Shown here in pieces: positions 53,716-63,621 of a stretch of 64,000 bases of DNA. Numbering within the stretch: the stretch's first letter is position 1; each line of letters opens with the position of its first letter. A program made the position numbers and the translations under genes. The DNA comes from Altibacter sp. (GTDB lineage: Bacteria > Bacteroidota > Bacteroidia > Flavobacteriales > Flavobacteriaceae), in assembly GCF_019913785.1 (NCBI RefSeq), contig NZ_JAIOHK010000060.1:65826-129825 (forward strand), in the 5' to 3' direction. The notes beneath the pieces are model-generated. The model saw only the letters and a list, made by a program, of their open reading frames with translations, ran no database searches and was not told the DNA's origin.

Positions 53716-56700
53716 ATGAAAAATTTTATTCTCTCCATTTTTCTGTTATCTTTTTTTATTGGCTTCGGTCAGCAACGTACCAGCACCCAAGTCGGTTTTC
53801 AAAAAATTGCAGATACCACCAAGTATGCAACAGCAGTTAATGCGATTGTCGCAGGTTACGATCAAGCCAAATTGAACGCGCTTTACAATACGTTTAGTGA
53901 ACGACAAACTTCCGAAAAGGAGGAAGCCGTTGCCTATGCCCTTATCAATAATATTCCCATCGAAAAATACAACGAGGATGGTTCCTTTGATGAGTTACAA
54001 CGAATTACGTCTTATGGCGCTCCTATCTACTATAAACTGCACAATGCCAATGCTTCCATATCTACTCGAGCCAACTATCTGAACACGGGTGGTGGTTTAG
54101 GCCTAACAGTAGATGGTGATAATTTAACTGCGCATGTTTGGGATGGTGGACCTACGCGGCCTACCCACCAAGAATTCGATGGTGCTGGCGGAAGTAACCG
54201 GGTGACTATCAATGATGGGGTAACTACCATAAATGGAAATAGTTTTCATGCACAACACGTTACAGGAACCATAGTTGCTTCAGGTTTTGTTGCAGCAGCA
54301 AAAGGGATGGCATGGCAGGCTAATGCCTTAACACATGACTGGAATAACGATTTAACCGAAGCCACCTCCGAAGCCTCTTCAGGAATGTTACTCTCCAACC
54401 ACTCATATGGATTTGATGCAACTGCCATTCCGGATGCTTGGTTCGGTCAATATGGATCGGATGCTCGCGACTGGGATCTATTAATGAATAGCGCGCCTTA
54501 TTATTTGATGGTGAATTCGGCAGGAAATGACGGTAATGATAATACCGCAAACGGAAATCCATTGGCTGGAAACGCTGCATTTGATAAATTAAACGGAACA
54601 GCAACCGCTAAGAATAATTTTGTAATTGCCAATGGTCAAGATGCCAGTATTGATGGAAGCGGTAATTTAATATCTGTCAATCGAAACTCAGGAAGTAGTG
54701 AAGGACCAACAGATGATTATCGAATCAAGCCCGACATAATGGGAAATGGTACCAGTTTGTATTCTTCGTTAGAGACCAGTAATAGCGCCTATGGAAACCT
54801 TACCGGAACCTCTATGTCGGCGCCCAATGTTACAGGGACTTTACTGCTGCTGCAAGAACATTATTTTGATATCAATGCAGCCTTTATGAAAGCGGCGACG
54901 CTTAAAGGCTTGGCACTACACACAGCAGATGATACCGCAGCCCTAGGGCCCGATGCCGAAACAGGTTGGGGCTTGTTAAATGCAAAATTTGCAGCCGAAA
55001 CAATAACAGCCAATCCTGCGTCTGCAGTGATTTCCGAATTAACTATATCACAAGGTCAAACCTATCAAGTGACAATCCAATCTGATGGGGTGAATCCCTT
55101 AAAGGCTTCTATTTCATGGAATGATCCTGCGGGAGCCATCAATAGTGGAACCAATAGTAGTACGCCTGCTTTAGTAAACGACCTGGATCTTCGATTGAAT
55201 AACGGATCAACATTTACACCATGGAGGCTCACTGGAGTGAACTCGAACGGTACCGGGGATAATACGGTGGATCCTTATGAGCGAATTGATATTAGCGGAG
55301 CTTCGGGACAATATACACTAACAGTAACTCACAAAGGGACACTTTCAGGTGGAGCTCAAGATTTCTCTCTGGTTGTAACCGGCGGGAATATTGCTGCGAG
55401 TACGCCTCAAATTTCGTATGGAACAACGACTTCTTCATTAACCGAACAAACCGATTGTAGTTATACAGATGTCACTATTCCTCTAAACATAGCCATGGCG
55501 CCTTCACAGGATGCCGATGTGAATTTTGCAGTAGCCGGTGGTACTGCCACTGATGGTGTCGACTTTGATCTTATCACAACTTCAGTAACCTTTTTGCAAG
55601 GTCAGACCACTTCACAAAATATGACGGTACGTATCTATCACGATGCCTTTGTGGAAAGTACTGAAACGGCTATCATCGAATTTACCGTAAATCCCAATGG
55701 AGGCGATGCAACGGCAAATACGAATGCAAATTCTTTGACCATTACGATTAATGATAACGATGTAGCACCAACAGTCACCCAAAATTTGAACATATTATTT
55801 GAAGATTTTGAAGTGCCTACAGGATGGACTAGCATAGATGCAGATGGAGATACCTTTGATTGGGTTATTTCCAACCTTGATGGTATACATGGTTATGTAG
55901 GAAATGCGGCTAGGAGTTTTTCGTGGAACGGTTCAAATTACACACCGAATAATTACTTGATGAGCCCACAGTTTACAATTCCAGCTGGAGCAACAGCGGC
56001 TTCGGTGAGTTACGAAATTGGATCAGCAACCGATCCAAATTTTTTTAGTGAACATTATTCGGTATACTTTGTAACAGACATTTCGAATGAAGCAGCCATA
56101 TTGTCGAGTACCTTATTAGTCTTGGAAAATGACCGGACGATTCCAGCCGTTGGTTCTGAAACCAGAAGTCATAATTTAAATGCAGTAATTGGTACACCGG
56201 GTTATTTTGTGGTGAGACACCATAACGTAACGGGTGAATGGTATTTGGGTCTTGATACGGTAAGTGTTGACGCAACAGTCAATACAGCAGTGCAAACAGC
56301 TGTGAATAACGGAACGAGCGATCAAAAGTTGCTAATGGGTGCAGGGACAATCTATACTGCCGACGCTAGTAGTGGTGATGTCATGTTGGATATTACGAAT
56401 AACAATTCGGAAAACTATGGCTGTGTAGATGTTGCTGTTACGAGAGCAGGAACAGGAGCACAACCCTACGATGGAAGTACTTCTCCAAATTTGGTGATGG
56501 ATAAAACCTTTGCTATTACACCTGCAAATACATCTGGTGCCGGCAATACAAATGTTGCCTTTTATTTTACCGAAGCCGAAATTGCCGGTTGGGAGACCGC
56601 AGTGGGTGGCACGGTAGGAGTCACAAGAAATTCTTTGGTCATAGCCCGAGATGATAATGGTTCGCTGGTTGAAACAGCAACAGCGACCCTAGGCGCATTT

Positions 56701-58476
56701 GGTACAAATGTAACTTTATCGGGTACTTTTTCAGGACTGGATGGAACCTATCTGTTTGGACCAATAGGTGCATTTTTAACATGCCCGGGCGTTACCAAAA
56801 CTTGGAATGGAACCAACTGGAGTCCGGCCGGAGCACCGGACACTACGAATCCCGTTATAATTTCAGGAAATTATAATACTTCAGCAGCTGCAGATGGTAA
56901 TCTCGATGCCTGTACAATACAAGTCGATAATGGTGCCACACTTACCGTGGGAGCCGATAGTTATTTAAATGTGAACAGCAATATTGTGGTAAATGGCAAT
57001 ATGGTTGTGGAACATACGGGTAGTGTTGTCCAAATAGATACGGATGCAACTGTAACAAACAATGGTGGTAATAGTATCGACGTTGAGCTCACTACGCCAA
57101 TATTACAGACACGTGATTTTATGGTCATGGGTAGTCCTATGGATGGAGAGACTCGCAACGGTGTTTTCAACAGTGCCTTTTTGGTGCTTAATCATACCCC
57201 TGCGAATTTCATTCCCCATCCCGGTGTTCCTCTTGGAGGAACCAATTTTGCCGATGAAAACGGTGATTTTTGGAATGCCTATTCCGGAAATATCAATAAT
57301 GGTGAAGGCTTTATAGTAAGACCGCAGTCTGGTTATACCGATCCTGCCAATACCACCTACAATATGACCTATACTCAAGGGACACTGAACAATGGAGATA
57401 TTAGTAGACCCATTGTTTTCAATGGTCTGGCAAGCAATGGTGATGGTACTCCTAACGTCATCGCTAACCCATATCCGTCGGCTATTTCGGCCTCTCAGTT
57501 TATTGCCGATAATTCTTTGGTAACTCGAATTTATTTCTGGGAACATCTAACACCACCCAGTAGTAGTATTCCCGGTGCAGGAAGTATTAACTTCAGTATG
57601 GACGATATATCCATGTATATTGATGGTGGCGCACTACCTGCTGCCAACGACCCAGGTACGAGCACCGAACCAAACGGAGTGATCTCTACCGGACAAGGCT
57701 TCGGATTCTTTGCCCAAGCGGCCGGAACTATTACGTTTACCAATTCGATGCGACTTACCACAGGAAATACCACCTTGCGAAAAGGCGTTGAAGTTGACAA
57801 GGTATTGCTTAAGGTGCGAAACGAACAATACAATGTCGGAAGTCATGCCTTGGTTGCCTTTAACCCACAGGCGACTCCTGGTTTGGATGAAAATTATGAC
57901 GCAGACAGATTGGCCACCACAATATCGTTATACTCTCACTTAGAAGATGGAACAGAACAATTAGGTATACAGAGTCGTGAAGCATTCGATTCTCAGATAA
58001 AGGTACCAATCGGCTTTGCAAGTCAGGTAGATGCCGAGGTGTCTTATATTATTTCTATAGCCAATTTGGAAGGAACAAATATCGATCAAGCTACGATATT
58101 CTTAATTGACAATTGGGAAAACAGTATCCATAATTTAAGTGCAAGTGATTATGAGTTTAAAAGTGCAAAGGGCACTTTTAACCAACGGTTTACCTTGTTG
58201 TTTGAACCTGAAGTGATTTTAGGAACTCAGGATAATAGCCTAGAGCATATCGTGATTTTCCCCAATCCAACCTCCCATAACATTCAAATAGTGTCTCCTT
58301 ATATTACTATTGAAAAGGTGGAAGTTTACGATGTACAAGGAAGAAAAATACAAGAAGTTGTATTTAATCCGCAAAGCAGTTATCAGGTAGATCTTTCAAA
58401 ATTTGATGCTGCCATGTACTTTGTGACCTTATATACCGAAAAGGGAGTGGAAACAAGAAGTATTGTAAAGGAATAA
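53716..58476 (+). CDS. secreted S8 subtilisin-like peptidase with T9SS type A sorting domain
   Basis: Secreted serine protease of 1586 residues. Signal peptide ~1-18. The catalytic triad is Asp143 (AHVWDGG), His178 (SFHAQHVTGT) and Ser366 (GTSMSAPNVTG); residues 470-565 resemble the pro-protein convertase P-domain-like beta-sandwich (YQVTIQSDGVNPLKASISWNDPAG). Next comes a Calx-beta-like domain (about 580-690) and a MAM-like or jelly-roll domain (EDFEVPTGWTSIDADGDTFDW). A large C-terminal module (about 1030-1586) with MVMGSPMDGETRNG and a type A T9SS tail (IFPNPTSHNIQIV ... GVETRSIVKE) is shared nearly intact with the following M36 peptidase. Probably degrades extracellular protein. Confidence 0.93.
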   Translation: MKNFILSIFLLSFFIGFGQQRTSTQVGFQKIADTTKYATAVNAIVAGYDQAKLNALYNTFSERQTSEKEEAVAYALINNIPIEKYNEDGSFDELQRITSYGAPIYYKLHNANASISTRANYLNTGGGLGLTVDGDNLTAHVWDGGPTRPTHQEFDGAGGSNRVTINDGVTTINGNSFHAQHVTGTIVASGFVAAAKGMAWQANALTHDWNNDLTEATSEASSGMLLSNHSYGFDATAIPDAWFGQYGSDARDWDLLMNSAPYYLMVNSAGNDGNDNTANGNPLAGNAAFDKLNGTATAKNNFVIANGQDASIDGSGNLISVNRNSGSSEGPTDDYRIKPDIMGNGTSLYSSLETSNSAYGNLTGTSMSAPNVTGTLLLLQEHYFDINAAFMKAATLKGLALHTADDTAALGPDAETGWGLLNAKFAAETITANPASAVISELTISQGQTYQVTIQSDGVNPLKASISWNDPAGAINSGTNSSTPALVNDLDLRLNNGSTFTPWRLTGVNSNGTGDNTVDPYERIDISGASGQYTLTVTHKGTLSGGAQDFSLVVTGGNIAASTPQISYGTTTSSLTEQTDCSYTDVTIPLNIAMAPSQDADVNFAVAGGTATDGVDFDLITTSVTFLQGQTTSQNMTVRIYHDAFVESTETAIIEFTVNPNGGDATANTNANSLTITINDNDVAPTVTQNLNILFEDFEVPTGWTSIDADGDTFDWVISNLDGIHGYVGNAARSFSWNGSNYTPNNYLMSPQFTIPAGATAASVSYEIGSATDPNFFSEHYSVYFVTDISNEAAILSSTLLVLENDRTIPAVGSETRSHNLNAVIGTPGYFVVRHHNVTGEWYLGLDTVSVDATVNTAVQTAVNNGTSDQKLLMGAGTIYTADASSGDVMLDITNNNSENYGCVDVAVTRAGTGAQPYDGSTSPNLVMDKTFAITPANTSGAGNTNVAFYFTEAEIAGWETAVGGTVGVTRNSLVIARDDNGSLVETATATLGAFGTNVTLSGTFSGLDGTYLFGPIGAFLTCPGVTKTWNGTNWSPAGAPDTTNPVIISGNYNTSAAADGNLDACTIQVDNGATLTVGADSYLNVNSNIVVNGNMVVEHTGSVVQIDTDATVTNNGGNSIDVELTTPILQTRDFMVMGSPMDGETRNGVFNSAFLVLNHTPANFIPHPGVPLGGTNFADENGDFWNAYSGNINNGEGFIVRPQSGYTDPANTTYNMTYTQGTLNNGDISRPIVFNGLASNGDGTPNVIANPYPSAISASQFIADNSLVTRIYFWEHLTPPSSSIPGAGSINFSMDDISMYIDGGALPAANDPGTSTEPNGVISTGQGFGFFAQAAGTITFTNSMRLTTGNTTLRKGVEVDKVLLKVRNEQYNVGSHALVAFNPQATPGLDENYDADRLATTISLYSHLEDGTEQLGIQSREAFDSQIKVPIGFASQVDAEVSYIISIANLEGTNIDQATIFLIDNWENSIHNLSASDYEFKSAKGTFNQRFTLLFEPEVILGTQDNSLEHIVIFPNPTSHNIQIVSPYITIEKVEVYDVQGRKIQEVVFNPQSSYQVDLSKFDAAMYFVTLYTEKGVETRSIVKE
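57097..58209 (+). repeat. C-terminal module copy 1 (in S8 peptidase gene)
   Basis: About 1.1 kb that aligns without gaps to 61269-62381 with a constant offset of 4172 bases. It includes blocks that match exactly, the longest found by eye being 57598-57653 (56 bases). Similarity is highest from 57523 to 57782, where the two proteins share about 80 identical consecutive residues. Confidence 0.9.
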
Positions 58477-58560
58477 CGCGATACTTTAACATTTAGAGAA
58501 GAACCTATTGTAGTGATTCTATTTAAGTGGTTTTACTTTCGATGTAAATAGATAATTGCT

Positions 58561-58568
58561 TAAATTTG
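58561..58568 (+). promoter_or_regulatory. predicted promoter of the M36 peptidase gene
   Basis: TAAATTTG matches TAnnTTTG; TTTC at 58537-58540 is one base off the -33 TTTG with a 20-base gap. The transcript would start near 58575, so the gene probably has its own promoter despite following the S8 gene by 149 bases. Confidence 0.55.
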
Positions 58569-58625
58569 AATAATATCAAATAGAATAGCCATACCTACGA
58601 ACTATTCTTTTATAATCCATCAATT

Positions 58626-61600
58626 ATGAAGTCTACTCTCTTGTTTCTTAAACCATTTCTAGCTAATCTTTCGCTTTCGGCCCTAGTGCTTTTGTTCTCC
58701 CTATTCATATTTCAAACCGCAGAAGCACAGACGACTAAGGCTTCTCAAAAAGAGAACAAATCTGTGCTTAAGGATTTGATACAAACCGAGAATTCCAATT
58801 ATGTGATAACCGATGAACATATAAGTTCCACCAGTGGCATTCGGCATGTATATGTAAGACAGGCCATTGGAGGAATAGAAGTAGTAGGAACCGAATCCAG
58901 TGTACATCTTGACAATGAAGGAACTGTTATTGTTGAACACAATAATTTATTACCAAATATTTCAGCTACAATAGTAAATGCATCTGCGTTAATAACCGCT
59001 GAAGAGGCTATTGTTTCGGTGGCTGGACAGATGGGGTATGTTATTTCAGAATTAAACCAAATCGAGCAGAAAAACAATAGAGAATTTGTTTTCAATAAGG
59101 CAGGAATTTCTACTGAAGACATCCCGGTAAAGCAATTGTATTATTATCGACCAACAGCAGGCACTAGTATGATTTATGAGTTGTCGATTCAGGAAACAAC
59201 AACTTCCGACTGGTGGAATTTTCGGGTAGATGCTTCCACGGGATCCATTATCGACAAAGACAATTGGACGGTCTATTGTGAACTGCCTTCAAAAATTAAA
59301 AGTGATGATGCCAAAACGGTTTCAGAAAACCATAACACGTTTAATTTGTTCAAACCACAGACTACATTGAGTTTCGCAGGTAGTTATAATGTGTTTCCAA
59401 TGCCTATTGAATCACCAAATCACGGTTCTCGAAGTATAGTGAGTAATCCGGACGATGCAAATGCTTCGCCTTATGGGTGGCACGATACCAATGGAGCAAG
59501 TGGCCCCGAATATACCACCACCAGAGGGAATAATGTTTTGGCGCAGGAAGATGTCAATGGAAATAATGGAACGGGTACCATGGCAAATGGTGGAGCGGGA
59601 TTGAATTTTAATTTTCCACTGGATCTGAGTCAGCAACCTATCGTTTATCAAAATGCAGCCCTTACCAATTTATTTTTCTGGAACAATATTATGCACGATG
59701 TGTATTATCAATACGGTTTTGATGAAGCTAGTGGCAATTTTCAGCAAAACAATTATGGAAATGGAGGTCTTGGAAATGATTATGTACTAGCCGATGCGCA
59801 GGATGGAAGCGGTATCAATAACGCAAATTTTGGGACACCTACTGATGGTAACAGACCCCGTATGCAGATGTTTTTATGGGATCCGGCACCGCCTATGATT
59901 CAACTTACCATAAACGCTCCGGGATCTTTGGCAGGAACCTACAATGTCGTTCAAGCTGGTTTTGGTCCCGATGTTCCTACAAGTCCAATCACAACCAATT
60001 TTGCACTTTTCAATGACAATACAGCGCCAGATAATTATGATGGCTGTCAAGCTGCTGTGAATGCTGGCGCGTTAAACGGAAAAATTGTTTTAATTAGAAG
60101 AGGAAATTGCAATTTCACCGATAAAGTAGTCCGGGCCGAAAACGCGGGAGCAGTTGCCGTTATTGTTGTCAACAATGCACCGGGTGCCCCAATTATCATG
60201 GGAGGAACCGATCCCGGAATTGGAATCCCCTCGGTTATGATATCTCAGACCGATGGAGAGGCTATGATCACCGCGTTACTTAATACCACCACCGTCAATG
60301 GAACCTTGGTCGGGACAGCTGCGGGAACCGTCAATATTGATGGCGACTTGGATAATGGAATTATAGCTCACGAATACGGACATGGAATCTCCAATAGATT
60401 GACAGGAGGTCCCTCCAATACAAGCTGTTTGGGTAATGCCGAACAGATGGGAGAGGGTTGGTCCGACTTCTTTGGATTAATGCTTACCATCGAAGCCGGT
60501 GATACGCGAACCGATGCTAGAGGCATTGGAACCTATGCCATTGGTGAATCGATTGCCGGAAACGGAATTCGTCCGGCTCCCTATAGCACCGACTTTGCCA
60601 CGAATCCCTTTACCTATGCCGATACAAATGATACCGGGACTATTTCTCAGCCCCACGGAATAGGATTTGTTTGGTGTACCATGCTTTGGGATATGACGTG
60701 GGACCTTATAGATAAATACGGCTATGACCCCGATGTCTATTACGGAACAGGAGGAAATAATATTGCGATGAAGCTTGTTGTTGAAGGATTAAAGCTGAAT
60801 CCGTGCAACCCCGGTTTTGTTACGGGTAGGAATGCTATTTTAGCCGCCGATCTAGCCCTGTACGGAGGTGCAAACCAATGTTTGATATGGAATGCATTTG
60901 CGAAAAGAGGGCTGGGAGCGAGTGCTTCACAAGGGTCGAGTAGTAGCCGTACCGACCAAACCGAAGCCTTCGACTTGCCATCTACAACATACAACGGAAG
61001 TTGGAGCAATGGAACACCAGCGCTTGGGAAAATTGCGATTTTTAATCAAAATTACAATACCACTGCTGGAAATATTGAAGCCTGTTCTTGTGAAATTAAC
61101 AGCGGCAGTACCGTAACCGTTGCAGCCGATGATTATATGCTCATTGAAGGTGATATTACCGTCGACGGAGCACTAATCGTAGAACACACCGGAAGTGTGG
61201 TACAAATTGATAAAGATGCAGTGGTTACCAAAGCAGGTGGAGCCACCATCAATGTGGAAGTAGACACTCCGATCTTACAAACCCGTGATTTTATGGTCAT
61301 GGGTAGCCCTATGGATGCCGAAACACGTACAGGTGTATTCAACAGTGCCTTTTTAGTGCTCAAACACACCCCTGCGAATTTCATGCCCCATCCCAGCGTT
61401 CCGCTAGGAGGAACCAATTTTGCCGATGAAAACGGTGATTTTTGGAGTTCCTATTCCGGAAGTATCGATGTAGGAGAAGGATATATTGTACGTCCCCAAT
61501 CGGGTTATACCGATCCGGCCAACCATTCTTATCCGTTAACATACAGTTTAGGGACACTAAACAACGGGGATGTTAGCAGATCGATCATTTTCAATGGTCT

Positions 61601-62648
61601 GGGACCTAACCCGGATGGCACGCCTAATGTGATTGCAAATCCGTATCCTTCGGCTATTTCGGCCTCTCAGTTTATTGCCGACAATTCTTTGGTAACTCAA
61701 ATTTATTTCTGGGAACATTTAACGCCACCCAGTAGTAGTATCCCCGGTGCAGGAAGTATTAACTTCAGCATGGACGATATATCCATGTATATTGATGGTG
61801 GCGCACTACCTGCTGCCAACGACCCTGGAACGAGCACCGAACCAAACGGAGTGATCTCTACCGGACAAGGTTTTGGATTCTTTGCCCAAGCGGCCGGTAC
61901 CATAACGTTTACCAATTCGATGCGACTTACCACTGGAAATACCACCTTGCGAAAAAGTGTTGACGTTGACAAGGTATTGCTAAAGGTGCGAAATGAACAA
62001 TACAACATTGGAAGTCATGCCTTGGTTGCGTTTAATCCAAATGCTACAGCTGACTTAGATGAAAATTATGACGCAGACAGATTAGCCACCACGATATCGT
62101 TATACTCTCACTTAGAAGATGGAACAGAACAATTAGGTATTCAAAGTCGTGAAGCATTCGATTCTCAGATAAAGGTGCCCATGGGCTTTGCAAGTCAGGT
62201 GGATGCCGATGCAGCCTTTATAGTATCTATCGAAAACATCGAAGGGCTTAATTTAGGAACTGCTACCGTCTATTTTATAGATAATCAGGAAAACACAATT
62301 CACAATCTTAGCAATGGACCCTACGAGTTTAGAAGCAGTAAGGGCACCTTTAATCAGCGTTTTACCTTGTTGTTTGAACCTGAGGTGATATTGGGCGATG
62401 AGGAGGATTCGTTAGAGCGAATTGTGTTATTCCCGAACCCTACCAACGACGTTCTGAATATTCATGCACCTCAATCACAGATAATGAGTATAGTAGTATA
62501 CGATGTACGAGGACGGCAGATAAAGGCCGTGGATTTAGTTGGTCAAAGTAGTTACCAATTAGACCTTTCCCGATTGGAAACTGCCATGTATTTTGTCACC
62601 GTTAATACCGACAATGGATCGATCACCAAACGTATTGTGAAAGAGTAA
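58626..62648 (+). CDS. secreted M36 fungalysin-family metallopeptidase with PA domain and T9SS sorting domain
   Basis: 1340-residue zinc protease. Signal peptide about 1-35 (SLFIFQTAEA). An FTP-like propeptide (about 50-220, GIRHVYVRQAIGGIEVVGTESSVH) precedes the M36 catalytic domain with HEYGH (His582, Glu583, His586) in IIAHEYGHGISNRLTGG and MGEGWSDFFGL with the third-ligand Glu. A PA (protease-associated) domain (about 455-565, GKIVLIRRGNCNFTDKVVRAENAGA) is inserted in the catalytic region. From about 795 on, the protein shares its module with the S8 peptidase, ending in a type A T9SS tail (LFPNPTNDVLNIH ... SITKRIVKE). Probably surface-attached or released. Confidence 0.94.
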   Translation: MKSTLLFLKPFLANLSLSALVLLFSLFIFQTAEAQTTKASQKENKSVLKDLIQTENSNYVITDEHISSTSGIRHVYVRQAIGGIEVVGTESSVHLDNEGTVIVEHNNLLPNISATIVNASALITAEEAIVSVAGQMGYVISELNQIEQKNNREFVFNKAGISTEDIPVKQLYYYRPTAGTSMIYELSIQETTTSDWWNFRVDASTGSIIDKDNWTVYCELPSKIKSDDAKTVSENHNTFNLFKPQTTLSFAGSYNVFPMPIESPNHGSRSIVSNPDDANASPYGWHDTNGASGPEYTTTRGNNVLAQEDVNGNNGTGTMANGGAGLNFNFPLDLSQQPIVYQNAALTNLFFWNNIMHDVYYQYGFDEASGNFQQNNYGNGGLGNDYVLADAQDGSGINNANFGTPTDGNRPRMQMFLWDPAPPMIQLTINAPGSLAGTYNVVQAGFGPDVPTSPITTNFALFNDNTAPDNYDGCQAAVNAGALNGKIVLIRRGNCNFTDKVVRAENAGAVAVIVVNNAPGAPIIMGGTDPGIGIPSVMISQTDGEAMITALLNTTTVNGTLVGTAAGTVNIDGDLDNGIIAHEYGHGISNRLTGGPSNTSCLGNAEQMGEGWSDFFGLMLTIEAGDTRTDARGIGTYAIGESIAGNGIRPAPYSTDFATNPFTYADTNDTGTISQPHGIGFVWCTMLWDMTWDLIDKYGYDPDVYYGTGGNNIAMKLVVEGLKLNPCNPGFVTGRNAILAADLALYGGANQCLIWNAFAKRGLGASASQGSSSSRTDQTEAFDLPSTTYNGSWSNGTPALGKIAIFNQNYNTTAGNIEACSCEINSGSTVTVAADDYMLIEGDITVDGALIVEHTGSVVQIDKDAVVTKAGGATINVEVDTPILQTRDFMVMGSPMDAETRTGVFNSAFLVLKHTPANFMPHPSVPLGGTNFADENGDFWSSYSGSIDVGEGYIVRPQSGYTDPANHSYPLTYSLGTLNNGDVSRSIIFNGLGPNPDGTPNVIANPYPSAISASQFIADNSLVTQIYFWEHLTPPSSSIPGAGSINFSMDDISMYIDGGALPAANDPGTSTEPNGVISTGQGFGFFAQAAGTITFTNSMRLTTGNTTLRKSVDVDKVLLKVRNEQYNIGSHALVAFNPNATADLDENYDADRLATTISLYSHLEDGTEQLGIQSREAFDSQIKVPMGFASQVDADAAFIVSIENIEGLNLGTATVYFIDNQENTIHNLSNGPYEFRSSKGTFNQRFTLLFEPEVILGDEEDSLERIVLFPNPTNDVLNIHAPQSQIMSIVVYDVRGRQIKAVDLVGQSSYQLDLSRLETAMYFVTVNTDNGSITKRIVKE
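61269..62381 (+). repeat. C-terminal module copy 2 (in M36 peptidase gene)
   Basis: Counterpart of 57097-58209 at a constant offset of 4172 bases. The identical offset is kept to both stop codons, so no net insertion or deletion has occurred across the module. Differences inside the most conserved part are mainly third-position changes. Confidence 0.9.
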
Positions 62649-62667
62649 GAATTTATTTAATCAATAT

Positions 62668-62698
62668 AAACCGCCTTCTTTTTAATAGATGGCGGTTT
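62668..62698 (+). terminator. rho-independent terminator after the M36 peptidase gene
   Basis: AAACCGCC, a 15-base loop region, GGCGGTTT then TTTTT. The stem is good but the loop long. Confidence 0.7.
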
Positions 62699-62748
62699 TT
62701 TTATTTTTCTGAATTAAAATAAAGTAGTTCAATGCAAGTTATTTTAAT

Positions 62749-63621
62749 ATGAAGAAAATGATCTTCCTTTTGATAGTGGCTTCGGCGGTTGGTTATTTTT
62801 TCCTTTCAAAAAAAGGAAAAGTAATAAAAAACGTTGCCATGAGCTACATCATTTCGCCAAACTACGTCAATAAGGAAGGAATTACTTTGTCAACGAGAGT
62901 TCTGATTCCTGAAGGTTTTACAAGAGTTAATTACCCCGAAGGATCCTTTCAGAAATACATTCAGGATTATACTTTACTGCCCTTCCAAGCCAAGATTATT
63001 AATTACGACGGAAATGAATATATGTATCAAAGCGGCCATATAGGGATTTTGGATATTCCGGTTCCTTCAAATGGTTTACAGCAATGTGCCGATGCCTTGA
63101 TACGAATTCGTGCTGAATATCTATGGGATACGCACCAAAAGGACAAAATTGGCTTTAATTTCACTTCGGGACATTACTGTTCCTGGTTGCAATATGCCGA
63201 AGGATATCGCCCAAAGATCAATGGAAGTAAGGTTGTCTTTCAGAAAACTGCTCAGGCAAATCATTCAAAAGCACAATTTTATAAGTACCTCGACCTTATC
63301 TATATGTATGCCGGTACCCAATCATTGTACGATGAATTGTCAACTGTACATACGATCGATGCCATTGAAGTTGGTGATATGCTCATAAATCCCGGAAGTC
63401 CGGGTCATGTAGTGCTCATTGCCGATATCGCGACCAATGCCGAAGGCAAAAAATTGTTTATTTTAGCGCAGGGAAACACCCCGGCTCAGAGTGTTCATAT
63501 CCTTAAAAACTTGAACAACTCCGGAATTAGCCCCTGGTATGAATTAGAGTTAGATGCCTATCTCGAAATTCCCACCTATTACTTTAATAAAACACAATTT
63601 ATTCGGTTTAAAGACCTATGA
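62749..63621 (+). CDS. DUF4846 family protein
   Basis: Short membrane anchor or signal (about 4-19, IFLLIVASAVGYFFL). The rest matches the DUF4846 pattern: FQKYIQDYTLLPF, YQSGHIGILDIPVPSNGLQQCADALIRIRAEYLW, HYCSWLQYAEGYRP and EVGDMLINPGSPGHVVLIADIA, ending EIPTYYFNKTQFIRF. The GHVVLI segment with a preceding His/Cys pair looks like an NlpC/P60-type papain fold, suggesting cell-wall hydrolase or amidase activity, but the catalytic assignment is inference. Its stop overlaps the next start by 4 bases (ATGA). Confidence 0.85.
   Translation: MKKMIFLLIVASAVGYFFLSKKGKVIKNVAMSYIISPNYVNKEGITLSTRVLIPEGFTRVNYPEGSFQKYIQDYTLLPFQAKIINYDGNEYMYQSGHIGILDIPVPSNGLQQCADALIRIRAEYLWDTHQKDKIGFNFTSGHYCSWLQYAEGYRPKINGSKVVFQKTAQANHSKAQFYKYLDLIYMYAGTQSLYDELSTVHTIDAIEVGDMLINPGSPGHVVLIADIATNAEGKKLFILAQGNTPAQSVHILKNLNNSGISPWYELELDAYLEIPTYYFNKTQFIRFKDL

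Noticed and set aside
57103-57546. 147-residue antisense ORF inside the S8 peptidase gene
   Set aside because: Low-complexity Ile/Gly/Thr-rich shadow of the sense Asn/Gly repeats; no independent support.
57531-62008. Antisense ORFs of about 100 residues at 57531-57833 and 61703-62008 that encode near-identical peptides
   Set aside because: They look duplicated only because they lie opposite the repeated peptidase module. No start signals or family match; the sense frame explains the sequence.
53716-62648. Peptidase pair as a phage, transposon or integrated island
   Set aside because: No integrase, transposase, direct repeats or tRNA nearby; base composition and codon use look like the rest of the window.
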